From Lithodes maja (Eukaryota; Arthropoda; Malacostraca; Decapoda; Lithodidae): a stretch of 64,000 bases of DNA. The first letter of the stretch is position 1; every line of letters starts with the position of its first letter. Shown in pieces: positions 19,378-31,100 of this stretch. The stretch covers positions 62,001 to 126,000 of the forward strand of contig JBAKBP010003200.1 in the NCBI GenBank assembly GCA_037953745.1, read 5' to 3'. The translations under genes were made by a program, and so were the position numbers. The notes under the pieces were generated by a model that saw only the letters and a list, made by a program, of their open reading frames with translations, searched no databases and had not been told where the DNA came from.

Positions 19378-20254
19378 GATTATGATGAGTGATAATGCCA
19401 CCACATTTGTTAGCGGAGCCAGTACATTACGGGAGTTGATGGATGATGCAAGGTTAAAAGGTACTCTAGCGGAATTCAAGTGCGAGTGGCGGTTTATACC
19501 GGCCAGGGCGCCATGGTTCGGTGCCATATGGGAACGGGTCATTGACATCCTAAAGGCTGGCTTGAAGAAGGTACTGGGTCGAGCATTGGTTACCACAGAG
19601 GAACTGAATACGGTATTACTGGAGCTCGAGGCCACAGTCAATGATCGCCCGCTTGGCTACAGCTACAGTGATCTTGAAGACCCTCTACCCATCACTCCTT
19701 CACAACTGGTTCATGGGAGGCGGATCAGAAGCTTTCCAAGGCGGGAAGTCACGGATGAAGATCTCAAGGACACGACTTGGCGTGACAACGATTCCGTCAA
19801 CCAACACTTCCAATATGTTACAAAGCTCTCACATGACCTGTGGAAAAGGTGGAGCACTGATTATTTAATATCACTCAGGGAGCAACATCGTCACTTAATG
19901 GTAAAAAGAGGGATAGCATCGCCGCAGGTTGGGGACGTCGTTCTAGTACATGATGACGGCCCCTGACTTTTTTGGCGTATAGGTCGGATAATGAAACTTC
20001 TTCGTGGTCCTGACCACGAATGTCGGGTAGTTCAGGTAAAAACAGGAGCCGGTTTGACCACCAAACCGGTGGTTAAGCTATACCCACTAGAGATAGATTT
20101 AGAGGTAGTGGATGGCGACAGCAAGCCGAACTCTGATAATATCCTTCCTGCTACTGGAGCGGGCCGAGGTGATACCCCTCAGAGGCCGTCACGTCAGGCT
20201 GCTTTGGGTTCCTCCCAGTTGTGGCGATCCATGATCGGGACGGGACAATTGTAA
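19364..20254 (+). pseudogene. BEL/Pao integrase C-terminal part (BEL1, part 2)
   Basis: After the frameshift near 19363 the integrase core continues: MMSDNATTFV (second catalytic Asp), WFGAIWERVI (catalytic Glu), LEATVNDRPL. Then comes the C-terminal DVVLVHDDGP. A TGA at about 19964-19966 stands where BEL2 has an Arg codon, and the same frame continues to the natural end SSQLWRS at about 20254. In BEL2 this end also carries SSQLWRS. Lesions: one frameshift, one nonsense codon. Confidence 0.85.
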
Positions 20255-20271
20255 ATACTTTGTATATAACT

Positions 20272-21482
20272 GGTGGCGGAGTATGTTGTGAATCCTAGCT
20301 GGTATATATACCGTAGTTTGAATTTCCCGGGTTCACGACAGCTGGTTCCTTTTTGTTTATACGCATTACTTTATTTATTTTTGTGGATAAGTATTACTGT
20401 CGTTGCACCAATTATATCTTAGTTTGTTTTCCCTTATTATTTAATCACAGGGGACGATATAGAACCCTTAAATATATTTATATTGTTACGATAAGAGGGA
20501 ATCTCAGTACACAGAGACTTCGTCCCGCTCACAACAAACCACCAGTTGCTGCCACATAACAACAGAACTTCACTGATCTACACCTACCGACATGTCCATC
20601 ACCTAACCTACACTCTTTGCATCACAGTTAAGTTCCTTTAATACTAGAAATACTTCATAGATATTTCTGGGACTACCACAGATAGCCTACATATACGATT
20701 TAACACGTAAGTCCAACGCCGACCGGTATCATATTTATAGCCTAGGCCATTTCATCTTTCCAGGTCTGAACATTTACTTTATATCCGTTTCTCCTCTACC
20801 CCCTAGGAATAATATTCAGGATAGTGTGACTGATCTAACTGACTGAGAACATCTTGGAAGTTTTTCAGGGCAGTGTATACAGTGCCATATTCAGAGACGG
20901 GATACAGTAAAACAGGAAGGAACCCTATGATTTTCGGATCCCCACAGCTCACACATTACATGTCATTTTTCTCAGATTTTTGTAAATTCTATAAATTTTC
21001 AATTGGACACCAAATAGTTCAGTCTACCCAAAATGTTCTTTCTTATGATTTTAAAAACTTCCTTATTGTGTATTTAATTAGTACAGACCAATAAATTATG
21101 AGTTTATCCACTATAGGTATTTAATTTTATTTTTGTATGTGTTACATCCCTAGAATTTACAACAAATTTTATATAATTTCATATTTTCGATTATAGTGTT
21201 CAGGTGTTTCATGTAATCAAATCCAGCTTGGATTCATCATGTAGCTGGTAAAATTAGCTATCTTTTGAGTGGTAATATATTGCCATAAGTGTTTTCCTTT
21301 AGCTACTACGGCTATCTAAAATAAGCTCACTCTTAATTTTTGGGGTCGTTTGGGCCAAGTATAATTTTGACAAAACCACGACTGATTTGCGAGATAATTG
21401 CCTGGTTTCAGATTGTGCACCCTCACTAATATTATGCCCCAAGTGGTCCTCTATCAAAATTAGGTGGGTGATCTCGGGGCCC
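20272..21482 (+). repeat. BEL1 polypurine tract and probable 3' LTR, then AT-rich DNA
   Basis: GGTGGCGGAGTA (20272-20283) occupies the place of the PPT in BEL2, and TGTTGTGAATCC from 20284 is the likely LTR start. The 5' LTR is outside the window, so the LTR end cannot be placed. The remaining sequence to 21482 is AT-rich with no coding sequence I can support. It ends at the solo LTR D. Confidence 0.45.
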
Positions 21483-23415
21483 TGTTACGAACTGGCACTC
21501 GGGTACACAAGGGCTCTCAATCAGGACTCGAATACGGCTCGCTGCCACAACGGAAACACACGATCCCAACCCCTGAGTACTGCCAGCCGAACAAAAAACA
21601 CCAATACCCTCCAGAGTTCAATCTGCTATGTATAGCAGATCTATCTATAGCTATCTATCTGCGGGGTATACAAGAACTCGGTACTAGTGTTCAACAACAG
21701 ACTAATAAAGAGACAGGAATTATCTAGTCTGGTCAACAATCAAACAATGAAGTAAGAAACAACAACACCAAAGAATAGTGTTGGCCGAAGCCGAAGTAAT
21801 CCACCCTTGACTATGAACTTAAGAAGTCCTCCACCCTCTACTTCAGATCGGCACTATTCTATCTATCTATCTATTGCCTGACCCCGTGATCCCCAAAGGG
21901 GTGGCCACTATTACGTTACGTTAATTAATAGTCCTTAAGCATCGAGCAAGGAATCTTCTGAAAAAAGTTAGATGCTTCTCGGATGCTCGTAAGAAGTACG
22001 TATCGGATTTTGAACAGTAATTCAATAAGCAAAAACACTGGCAATTAAATACTATTAAAGGCTTAAATTGGCATAAGAATAATTAAAAGAATATGCAATA
22101 GTAAATGGCAAACATTAAAAAGAAGTACTCCGCAAATGCAACGGCAATAGCCTACTCGGATTGTGCTCGTGGGCCACTAATCACTAAAGTAGCCAAGCTT
22201 GCAACACATGAAATCAATAGTGCATAAACAATATCATACATAAGGAAAGCTTCAATACTATTCTGTATCTACTAATCGAGTAAAGTCTAGCTGGGGTACT
22301 GTAGGCAAAAAGGTAGCAGTGACTGAGCAAAAACGGCTTGTAGCCTAGCGAAGTCCTCACAACTGTTTAAAGTATTACGTTAAAACTAACAAGTGCACTT
22401 TGAGAAATCCAGATCCCTTGTATCTGGTTTTCTCCCGGCTCCTTGACAAAGTAAAAACAAACTGTTAATAAAATACAGGGTGGTTAGGCTCTTGCCCTCA
22501 CGCACTGTAAATTATTAACTCAACACAGTCAGCCGCGAAGACAACCTAGGCTTCACTGAACCGAAATGAGTATGCAGGTTTATCTCTTAACCACTGCATC
22601 AAACAACAACTCGTAACACAGAAAAGCCTTACCCCAGTCTAGCATTACCTAGACTAGCAGAAAACAGGAATAATAATAATAACACACAGGGAAATGCATA
22701 TACAAGTGCAACAAACATAAATCAATCCTATTCTAAGTCAACCCTTCCAAAATAGGCTATCTAATAGGCAAGTATCTCGTGAGAACTCAAGCGATAATAC
22801 GTTGGCTGACTAGCTCTGCACCAACGGGACCATGGAAGTTAAACAGGCAGGGAAAAGAGGAGATAAGAATGTAAGGTAGTAGAAAAAGTTCCCATCAGTC
22901 AGAAGAATATATATAGTTAGCAAGGGAAATGAGAAGTCGCTCTCCCTAATGAGTTCTGATGAAAAAATGGCTAGACTTCCCTTTTATACCCGGCCCTCTA
23001 GTGAGCCCAACGTGAACTACTAAGGACCGCCCACTGACAACCATTACGTAATTTCTCTCTCTCCTCTGGGATACAAAAAGGCTCCCCTAGCACTGAGGGA
23101 GGGAGGAATGCGAGTGAGTTAGGCCCACCTCCCGCCTGGCGCACCCACTGACCCCCAACTGTGGCTGTTGCTCTTCCCATCATTACAAATAAGTTTTACA
23201 CACAATACTTATAACTAATGATATAAAATAGAACTTGTTGACTCAGATGAAAACAAAATACATATTCATAATACTTATAGTACAACGGCTCACATGAACT
23301 AAGTTAGGAAACTCTACATAGACTACAGCCAAAGTTCCTGCCCTGACGATCCTAGCGAGAGTGGGGCATGACTAGGCGTTCTGTACAGCATGCTCACATG
23401 TGGACATGCGTCACA
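21483..23415 (-). repeat. Solo LTR D, related to element B LTR
   Basis: A 1933-bp LTR on the minus strand (TGTGACGCATGTCC at 23415, CGTAACA at 21483) with no internal region. The GCCC duplication at 21479-21482 and 23416-23419 proves an insertion followed by LTR-LTR recombination. It is clearly homologous to the B LTR but more diverged than B's two LTRs are from each other. It carries a TATAAAAG box (22988-22981) and two small internal insertions, one a LINE tail at 21859-21905 and one a GATA-type stretch near 21630-21660. Confidence 0.9.
21859..21905 (-). mobile_element. 47-bp LINE 3'-tail insertion in solo LTR D
   Basis: Absent from the B LTR. The 47-bp insert is flanked by CACTATT (21852-21858 and 21906-21912), a 7-bp target duplication. 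On the minus strand it reads GCCACCCC, then GGGATCACGGGG, then GGCAATAGATAGATAG. The same core ends the LINE at 57530-58651, so this is an extremely 5'-truncated LINE insertion with a GATA-type tail. Confidence 0.75.
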
Positions 23416-23898
23416 GCCCTCTCATACATGAAAACACCCCTTGGCTCCTGGACAATTGAGTATCCAACCCCTTGACCGTAGCTAGATGCAGTGCCTCTAA
23501 TTCAGTAATTGCAGCCAAGTTTCAGGTAGCCTGTGAGTATATAGCAGTGGTACTTCCTTAATCTACAGCATTTTGCAAATAGAGAGCTGGGAATTTAATG
23601 CAGTAGTGGACGAGTTGAGCCTCACAACATTTCCCTGAGTACGAGCTGCCTAGTGCAATACAGAGAAGCTGACTAGTGCCTGACAGAATGTGCCAAAAGC
23701 AGCTGCCCAGATATGTTTGTATTCCTGGATCCTATAGGTCCTCAAAAGATACAAAAAGGAAATAAGTGTTAAAACATGAAGTAAATAAGCAGAGGTTAGC
23801 CTAACCTCATTTTGTAAGAAAAAACAAAATATGGACAATATGTAGCTGGTTAAAAAGGAAGCAATAACGTATCTGTTGAGTTTTATTTTAGCTGTACC

Positions 23899-23957
23899 TT
23901 ATGGCCACCCTCGTAAAGAGGAGTAAGGCGTCTGGCAATAGATAGATAGATAGACCT
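23899..23957 (+). repeat. LINE tail-like repeat with GATA microsatellite
   Basis: GGCCACCC, then GGCGTCTGGCAATAGATAG and further TAGA units. It resembles the 3' terminus of the LINE at 57530-58651 (GGCCAACCC, then GGCGTCCGGCAATAGATAGG), with a diverged middle. Target duplications are not clear. Confidence 0.55.
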
Positions 23958-24272
23958 TTTTAGGATTGTGTAATAGGCTATCAGACCAAGTACTTAGCCC
24001 TTTCAACAGTAATAGTCTTCAAGACGAAATACCTAGCCTTTTCATCACCGACAGGTTTACAGAACAAAGCACCTGGCCTATTTTGAATGTGCAGAGTATT
24101 TCATGTCAGGTATTAAAGCCTAGTTTATTTAGCGTAAATGGTCATCTATATTCTTTTCTGTTACATAAACATTACGTTATTCAGTGTGCAGCTGGGTGTG
24201 AGTGCATGATTAAATGGATATCCACTATTCGATAAATGGATATGAATCGTAGTCATGCACTTAACCTTTAAC

Positions 24273-24345
24273 TGTCTTGGTGGTGTAATGGTTACAGCGT
24301 TTAAGATCTGTATGTGGTATCCCAGGTTCGAATCCAGGGAGGATA
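24273..24345 (+). repeat. tRNA-like sequence (tRNA pseudogene or SINE head)
   Basis: TGGTGTAATGG (24281-24291) fits the pol III A box and GGTTCGAATCC (24325-24335) the B box, with spacing typical of a tRNA. The T arm has four of five pairs. The acceptor stem pairs only partly, and no anticodon stem can be drawn. It is more likely a tRNA pseudogene or a tRNA-derived SINE head than a working tRNA. Confidence 0.5.
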
Positions 24346-25089
24346 ACATGCTTTCATTAATTTCATTTGGAGGTGTTTGGTGTTGGGAGTGAAATTTATT
24401 AACTAGATTAAATATAATTGTGCAGGTTATTTTGTATTATATTTTGTTTTGTCCTATGTCGCATCCTCGGGCGCTATAGGCTGTTCAGTAACCTGTAACT
24501 CTTACGAGGCCCCGAGATCATCGATTGATGCTTTGAGATATTGGGGGCTTCATATGTTTTGCACTAGATGGTCACAGTGGAGCTTCAAGGTGTTCGTTGA
24601 TCCCTTTCTGTCACACTAAATGATGACACCCTATGTATATACGTCACTTGATTAGAAGAAACAAGGGACTGGAGTTCTCGCAGAGAGTCTCCAGTCCTGA
24701 CATTATTCTTAACATACAGTGTGCTGGCTTAATAATCCAATAGAGTTGATAGCCTCTGAAGTCCTATTTTAACTAAGAAGAAAGTAGCTATCCAGTCGTT
24801 CACAACATCGTCGAATATGGTCAGGCCTCTTCTATGCTATGAATTGGTGATGATAAAGGGGATATTTTCTTGAAGTGTCGGTGTAGACATGGTATTTCTA
24901 GAACAGTAAGAACGATCAGGTCACCTCAGAAAAACCCTGACGTTTGGCGTAGACTTGATCTGAGGTTCATTTGGTCTGCAATCCACCGCACTATCCACTG
25001 TTAAATACATAACAGGCTTGTAGTTGGGTGTCCAAGCCTATCCTATTTGGATATTAAGTGTATACCCCACGCATCTTTTGGGTATTCAT

Positions 25090-26041
25090 ATATATGAATA
25101 CCGAGGCCAAGTTCAGAAGATGGAGAGAGGGCATGGCAAGGGGTTAAGAGTTAACATAAATACAACAAAGGTTTTACGCAGTGGTTTATGGCTTGAAAAG
25201 GTAAACAAAAGTGGTGCATACCCATGCACAGTATGCAGAAAAGGGGTGGGCGCGAACTAAATACAGGATAGTGTCTGCCGCAGCTGAGTATACCACAGGA
25301 AGAAGCTCTGCACTAGAATCAAGGGACCTCTACCAAGGAAGAAGTCTGAAATTGAGAAATTTGAATGCATAGTATGCAAAGGCGTCAAGACGAGCTTGTA
25401 TTCAATGACCGGCTCGAGTCAACAAGGCACTGGAGATGGTGGACAAGTTTTGCTACTTGGGTGATACTATCTCTGCCGGTGGTGGGCCTGAGGCAGCCAG
25501 AATAAGATGTGGCTGGGGAAAGTTTAGAGAACTTTTGCCATTACTCACCATGAGACGACTCCTTCTCCCCCTGAAGGAAAAGGTATACGCTTCATGCGTT
25601 CGAAGCGCAATGACATATGCTTCAGAAACGTGTCCTGACAAAATGGATGATATCAACAGAATGGAATGCAATTAGATGAGAAAGGTGAGATGGATGTGTG
25701 GTGCCAAACTGCAAGATAGGATATCAAGTCAGGAGCTTAGGAAAATGTTGGGTGTCAAGAGTTTCAGTGATGTGATGCATACTAGCAGGCTTGGATGATT
25801 TCGACATATGGAGAGGATGGATGAACAAAGTTGGGTGAAAATATTCAAGTTCATGAATATGGAGGGAGTTGCACCTAGAGGCGGACCAAGAAAGACGTGG
25901 GATTGGACTTTGAGGTCTGATCTTAAATCAAAGAACCTGACAAGTGAGGCAGCTCTTAACAGGGTTACCTGGAACACCGACATTAGGACATGAGACCAGA
26001 ACTGCGTTTAGTGTGGAGCACTCGGTCTTTAAATTTGTGCT
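25090..26041 (+). pseudogene. LINE-1x: non-LTR retrotransposon RT C-terminal region, decayed
   Basis: Fragments in several frames follow the order of a LINE RT C-terminus. GLRVNINTTKVLRSGL is the strand after the RT palm. Then comes a Cys-containing segment (PCTVCRKGVG) and, near 25436, VDKFCYLGDTISAGGG, CGWGKFRELLPLLT and YASCVRSAMTYASET. A tail piece with WFGHVER-like and GRPRKTW-like remnants follows near 25790-25990. Stops and frameshifts occur throughout. The 3' end runs into the TA repeat at 26042, typical of a microsatellite-type LINE tail. The clade is not resolved. Confidence 0.7.
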
Positions 26042-26064
26042 TATATATATATATATATATATAT
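26042..26064 (+). repeat. TA microsatellite, left part (LINE tail; insertion target of C)
   Basis: An alternating TA run at the LINE 3' end. It is split by element C; the right part is 42952-43028. The four bases ATAT next to each side of C match. Confidence 0.85.
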
Positions 26065-27857
26065 TGTGACGCACCCAGTGCGTGGCAATGCAACCTGATT
26101 GTACTCCTTGGTACTCCACTGTACCGCCCGTGATCTGGCTACCGTCAGCAGCTATGTATATTGAGTGTGACAACTTATAACTATGTTCTTTGTATCTCTG
26201 CAAAGGTCTCGTCATGTGCTAACCAGTGGTGGGTTTTGTTTTAAGCCATGTCGAGACCTTCCATTTAATATGTAGTATCAATAGAGAAGTTGATAGATAA
26301 GACAATGGGAGTTCAGAGAGAGAGAGTGAGTTGGGCTTCAGAGCAGGAGGGTAGCATGGCCGGGTGGGTTGCCAGACGTATGGACTGGTTGGCAGCCTTG
26401 CGCTTATAGCTAGGCGCGATAGGGTTGGTAGTCCATTGCTGCCTGCCTACGCTGCCTGGGCTGCCCATGTTGTCGTACAGCACATTGCCTGGAGGCTCGC
26501 TGCGTGTTCCATGATCAGGTTGCCTAGAACCTTTGAGATTCTAACATCCCTTGCCCTCTCTCCCAACTTCTGACGGTTGCACTCTTTCTCTCTGACGACA
26601 TTACTCTCATTTCATTCTTCTCTCTATTTAAATGCATAACCTTCCCTTGAGGTCCTAAAGGAGTTTCAGCACTCACCTCTCGTATTACTCTTAGGACAAG
26701 CATATATTTACATGTATTAGATTTAAGGGGTTAATGTGAACAGCGATCTTCTTGATGAGGATAGTTGGTGAACGTTCTACATGTTCACGAGTTATATGCC
26801 CCGCTCATTATCCCATTTGTGACTAGACTGGTGCCATGTGTAAGAGCCCGACCATGCCCAGGAGTTGCCTATAGAGGGACGAGGACTTAGCCTTGATTTG
26901 CATACCGAGCCAGGAGCGAGTGTAGCACCCGAGACTACAGCTCGCTCGTAGTGCCGGTATAGTAGAGTAACGTAATTTATCTGTCCTTGTGTTCTCTGCA
27001 GTCTTTTCCTGGGTTCTCGCTTTCGGTGCTGGGACTCGTTGTTCCTGTGACTTGGCCTGCTAGCTAGAACACATGGGGATGATGAGTGGGATATATCTTT
27101 ATTTTACTATGCATTGCAGCTCTCTTTAAGTATATGTATGTAACACTTTACAATACACATTATTCACACACTAGACAACACTATTAATACTTTCATGTAT
27201 CAACTAACTGCACTGTCGTTTTGCTGCTGTGTCCGGAGTTCTGTTGCGTAGGGCGCATACGGACTCGGAGGGGAGACAGAGTGAGAGAAGCGAAGTAGCC
27301 TATGCGGTAGTAGGCTACCGGCGCAGTACTGTTGCCTGCAACCTTTTAGTTATTCCAAGTATAGATTCATTATTATAATAAGTGACTACTATTTATGTTC
27401 CTCCCATGTGTATTATTAGGTATCTGCTGGATCATGAACATCTTGTATGCTACATGCTAGTGCATGTTAGTAGGGGACAGTTATTCTAGTGCACGCGCTT
27501 TCAAGTAGGCGTGTACATTTGTCATTTAGCATTTCACTGTCATACCTTTAGCCTGCTTCTATTCTACATTATTAGAGGCTTAATATTAACGTAGTTTCTT
27601 GAGTATTGCATTTCTTTAGTAATAACGTAACCTATAAATGTCTGAGGGAGTTTAGCCTCATAGCCTACCCCTGTTGTACACTTTCGCCGAGTTAAGGTAC
27701 CTCGTTACCGTAGACGATAATTCTGTAGGGCGTTGGTGCTTTTGTTGTCTGGAGCATATAGTATTTGGGACTGGAATCGAGCGTGTCGTTGTCACTTAAG
27801 CCATTTCTGTCCTACGATCAAGAATCCCGAATATGTATTGCCGATCCAGCCGTAACA
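26065..27857 (+). repeat. Element C LTR1
   Basis: It begins TGTGACGCACCCAGTGCGT, whose ACGCAC / GTGCGT arms form a perfect hairpin, and ends CGTAACA. It has about four private bases against LTR2 and LTR3. TATTTAAATG near 26626, about 40 bp before TTTCAGCACTC, is a candidate core promoter. Confidence 0.92.
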
Positions 27858-27860
27858 AAA

Positions 27861-27877
27861 TGGCGACCTTGCACAAG
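27861..27877 (+). promoter_or_regulatory. Element C primer binding site (left unit)
   Basis: TGGCGACCTTGCACAAG, three bases inside LTR1. It has the same eight-base core as the other families. Confidence 0.7.
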
Positions 27878-28132
27878 ATTCAGTAGTATCCTATCACATG
27901 TTTTTTGGAGAACTATTCTATGCTACCTAGTAGAGCTGGCTAGAATTTTCTTGCATATTGGAGGAATTTTTATTGTGTCATTATTGTATTGGTGGACTTG
28001 CAGATTGTTTCGTTAGGTGTCTAGAGTAGAGTCATTCAAGCATCTTTAACATTTTGTGAGTCGATACTGCAATTAGTAATAAGCACTTTTTTTGTTTTAT
28101 GAACAGCAATTATATAACCAGCACTATGTCTA

Positions 28133-31100
28133 ATGACTCATCATTTACGGGGGGAGGATAACACGGTACAGCCTAGTGACCAGCAAGTACAGCAGATATT
28201 TAGGGAGGGGAGTGTTATAAGTGGAGAGAGGGATGCCCGGGCATTTTTGCAGACCCCTTTGACCGAACAGCGCCTGCAGGCTATTGATTGTTACGGTCTT
28301 CGCTGTTTAGCCACGGTTTTGGGGCGGGACTGTCCTGACAGTTGGCCCAAGAAGAATTTGGTGGCATGTTTGTTGGGTGATGGCGATGGGGCGGTGGGTG
28401 GAGTGGGGTCTTGGGGGGTTCCCTCCAAGCCTCCATTCCACTCTACCCCTGAGCTGGGCCCTCAGCCAGCGAGTCTTAGCACGATGCAGCAGGAGGGTTC
28501 TCAATGGCAAGCTGGCTTACCCGTAAACACGTCTCGGTGTGGATCCCCCATTTTGTGCTCTCCCCCCCCAGGCCTGTCTCCTGAGATGTTATTTCAGCTA
28601 GAACTAGCTAAGCTTAAGTTGCGAGAGAGTCAACAGGCTAGTATAGAACGGATTAAGCTGCAGGAGACTCAGATACAACAGGCTAGTATAGAACGGATTA
28701 AGCTGCAGGAGACTCAGATACAACAGGCTAGTATAGAACGGATTAAGCTGCAGGTGACTCAGATACAACAGGCTAGTATAGAACGCATAGAGGTTGCTAG
28801 AATCCAAGCCAATCAGGATGCAACCAGGTACCAGGCTGAAATGGATGTCGAGAAGTCTAGAGTAGAGACCACGGGGCGTCATCTCGGTGGTGGGCACCGG
28901 GTTACAGACTCACTTTCGCATTTAATTAAGTTAGTACCCGCATTTGATGAGACAGCAGTGACTGAGTTTTTTGCTCGTTTCGAAAAGAAGTGTCGTGAGT
29001 ATGACTGGCCGGAAGTTAAATGGGCAGCATTAGTTTCATCACGTCTAGTAGCTAAGGGGTTGAAAGCCTACGATGCACTGTCACTGGACGAGAGTGTCGT
29101 GTATGGACTGGTGAAGGAGGCTGTGCTCTGGGCCTACGAACTGCAACCCGAAACTTATAGATTGAAGTTCCGTGGCGTGAATAAGAAGAGCGACGTCAGT
29201 TTTATGGAGCACGCATGGGACTTAACAGATGCATGTAATAACTGGTTTCGGTCCGAGCACGCAGAGTCGGCTGAGGAAATTAAGCAACTTTTCTATCTGG
29301 AACAGTTTTACAAATGTACTGGAACCGATCTAACGCTGAACATTAAGGAAAAATGTCCCAAGACAGTAGAGGAGGCTGCCAAGATGGCAGACCTCAGATT
29401 ATCATTGATTCGTGGTTGCGGTGCCGCTCAGAGGGCTGAGTCAGGGCAGAAGGGGCGCTATGCCCCACCCACCAGAGTTTTCGATAATAACAAATCCTAT
29501 GACACACATAACCACACTAAAAGCATTGCATCTAATAACACCTACAAACACAAGCCTCTCCCGTTTACTAAAGGTCAGGCCCCTTCTTCGCCCGCACAAG
29601 GGAAGAAGCCCATTGGGGATGTGAAATGTTACAAATGTCAGAAGCTAGGCCATTATTCACGTGAGTGCCCAAGTAACACTCCCGCTAAGCCGGTGTCATT
29701 GGTTCACAGTATCGGTGTGTCTCTGAAGGCTGCAGCAACTGCCTGGGGTAGGTTGTCAGCAGCTGAGGCACACGCGGTAAAGAAGCGTACGGAAGGCTCG
29801 ACACCTGTCCGGGACACTTTCTGTAGCCATCGGGGACACGGGTTTGTGAGCTGGGGGAGTGAACTACGGAGGGTCGACTTGCTGAGGGATACGGGGGCTT
29901 CGCAAACTTTGTTGAGGAACTTCACAGGGAAACCGATAAATGCGGCCAGAGTTGTTGTGGTGCAGGGTATAAATGCTACGAGGTCATACCCACTTGTGAG
30001 GTTGGAGTTGAGAGTGGGAGAGGTGTGCAGGGAGCTGGATGTAGGGATCGTTGAGTGTTTGCCAGTTGAGGGCGTCGACCTTCTTCTCGGCAACGACTTT
30101 GCGGTGCCCACTTCCGGGACTCCACCCTTAGTCGTTGCCGAGAGGGCGGCCGACGTGGATGGTGAGAATCGGGAATGGGTTGGGAGGTGCCAACAGGATG
30201 AGATGGCCTGTGTGGTAACCCGATCTCGCTCTGCGGCTCCTGCACAGCCTAGCACTCAACCTCGGGGACAGTGGAGGAAGGATCAGGAGAAGGTTGCTAA
30301 GGGCAGGAAAAGGGACATTGATTCTGCTGCACTTCTCGGTGATTCGGTACTTGGACCTATAATAAACACGGGAGTTGACTCTGGCCCAGATATGGTGTGT
30401 AACAAGGCAGAGTTGGGTAAGACTTCGCGTGAGGCAAGAGCTGTAGCAAGAGCCACTAAGGCAGTAGAGCCTACTAGCCGGGGTAATGTCTTATTACAAA
30501 ACCATCTTGATGCATTGACGCCCGGGGACATTAGTGAGCAGCAGCTGCAAGACGCTAGCCTAGCTCGTTATAGCAATGGTGCCATAGAGTTGGAGGAAGA
30601 TGGGGATGCGAAGCCGGGAGATTTCTTTAGGCTCAACAGGATATTGTACCGCAGATTTCTAGACCCCAAATCGAAGTGGGAGGGCGGTGCGAGGGTAGTA
30701 GACCAGGTGGTTGTTCCAAATAAGTATAGAGAGTCCTTATTGTGTCTGGCGCATGATGTGCCGGTGGCGGGTCATTTGGGGGTAACAAAAACATTGGCGG
30801 CATTGGGCAGGTTTTTCTGGTGGCCTGGGGTCAAGGCTGATGTATGTGCATGGGTGGCTGGGTGTGCGACCTGCCAGACAACGGGGAAGCCTAACCAGAC
30901 AATCCCGAAGGCACCTTTGTTTCCCATACCTGTCACCGGGCCTCCGTTCAGCAAAGTTGTAGTAGATTTGGTTGGCCCTTTCCCGCCTACTAGTAGTGGC
31001 AATAAATTCCTGTTGACAATCATGGATGTGGCTACGAGATACCCGGACGCATACCCCATGAGAAACGGCTCGGCAAAGGCAGTTGTTAGAAACTTATTAT

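Larger units (their letters stand above)
23416..25089 (+). other. Non-coding DNA with no recognisable gene
   Basis: I see no supported coding sequence. The stretch holds a LINE-tail-like repeat (about 23899-23957), a tRNA-like sequence (24273-24345), and unassigned AT-rich DNA. Open frames here are short and have no recognisable motifs. Confidence 0.6.

Noticed and set aside
24273..24345. Functional tRNA gene
   Set aside because: A and B boxes are good, but acceptor and anticodon stems do not pair, so I list it only as tRNA-like.
28631..28785. CRISPR-like direct repeats
   Set aside because: Contiguous 45-bp coding repeats without spacers, in frame in gag.
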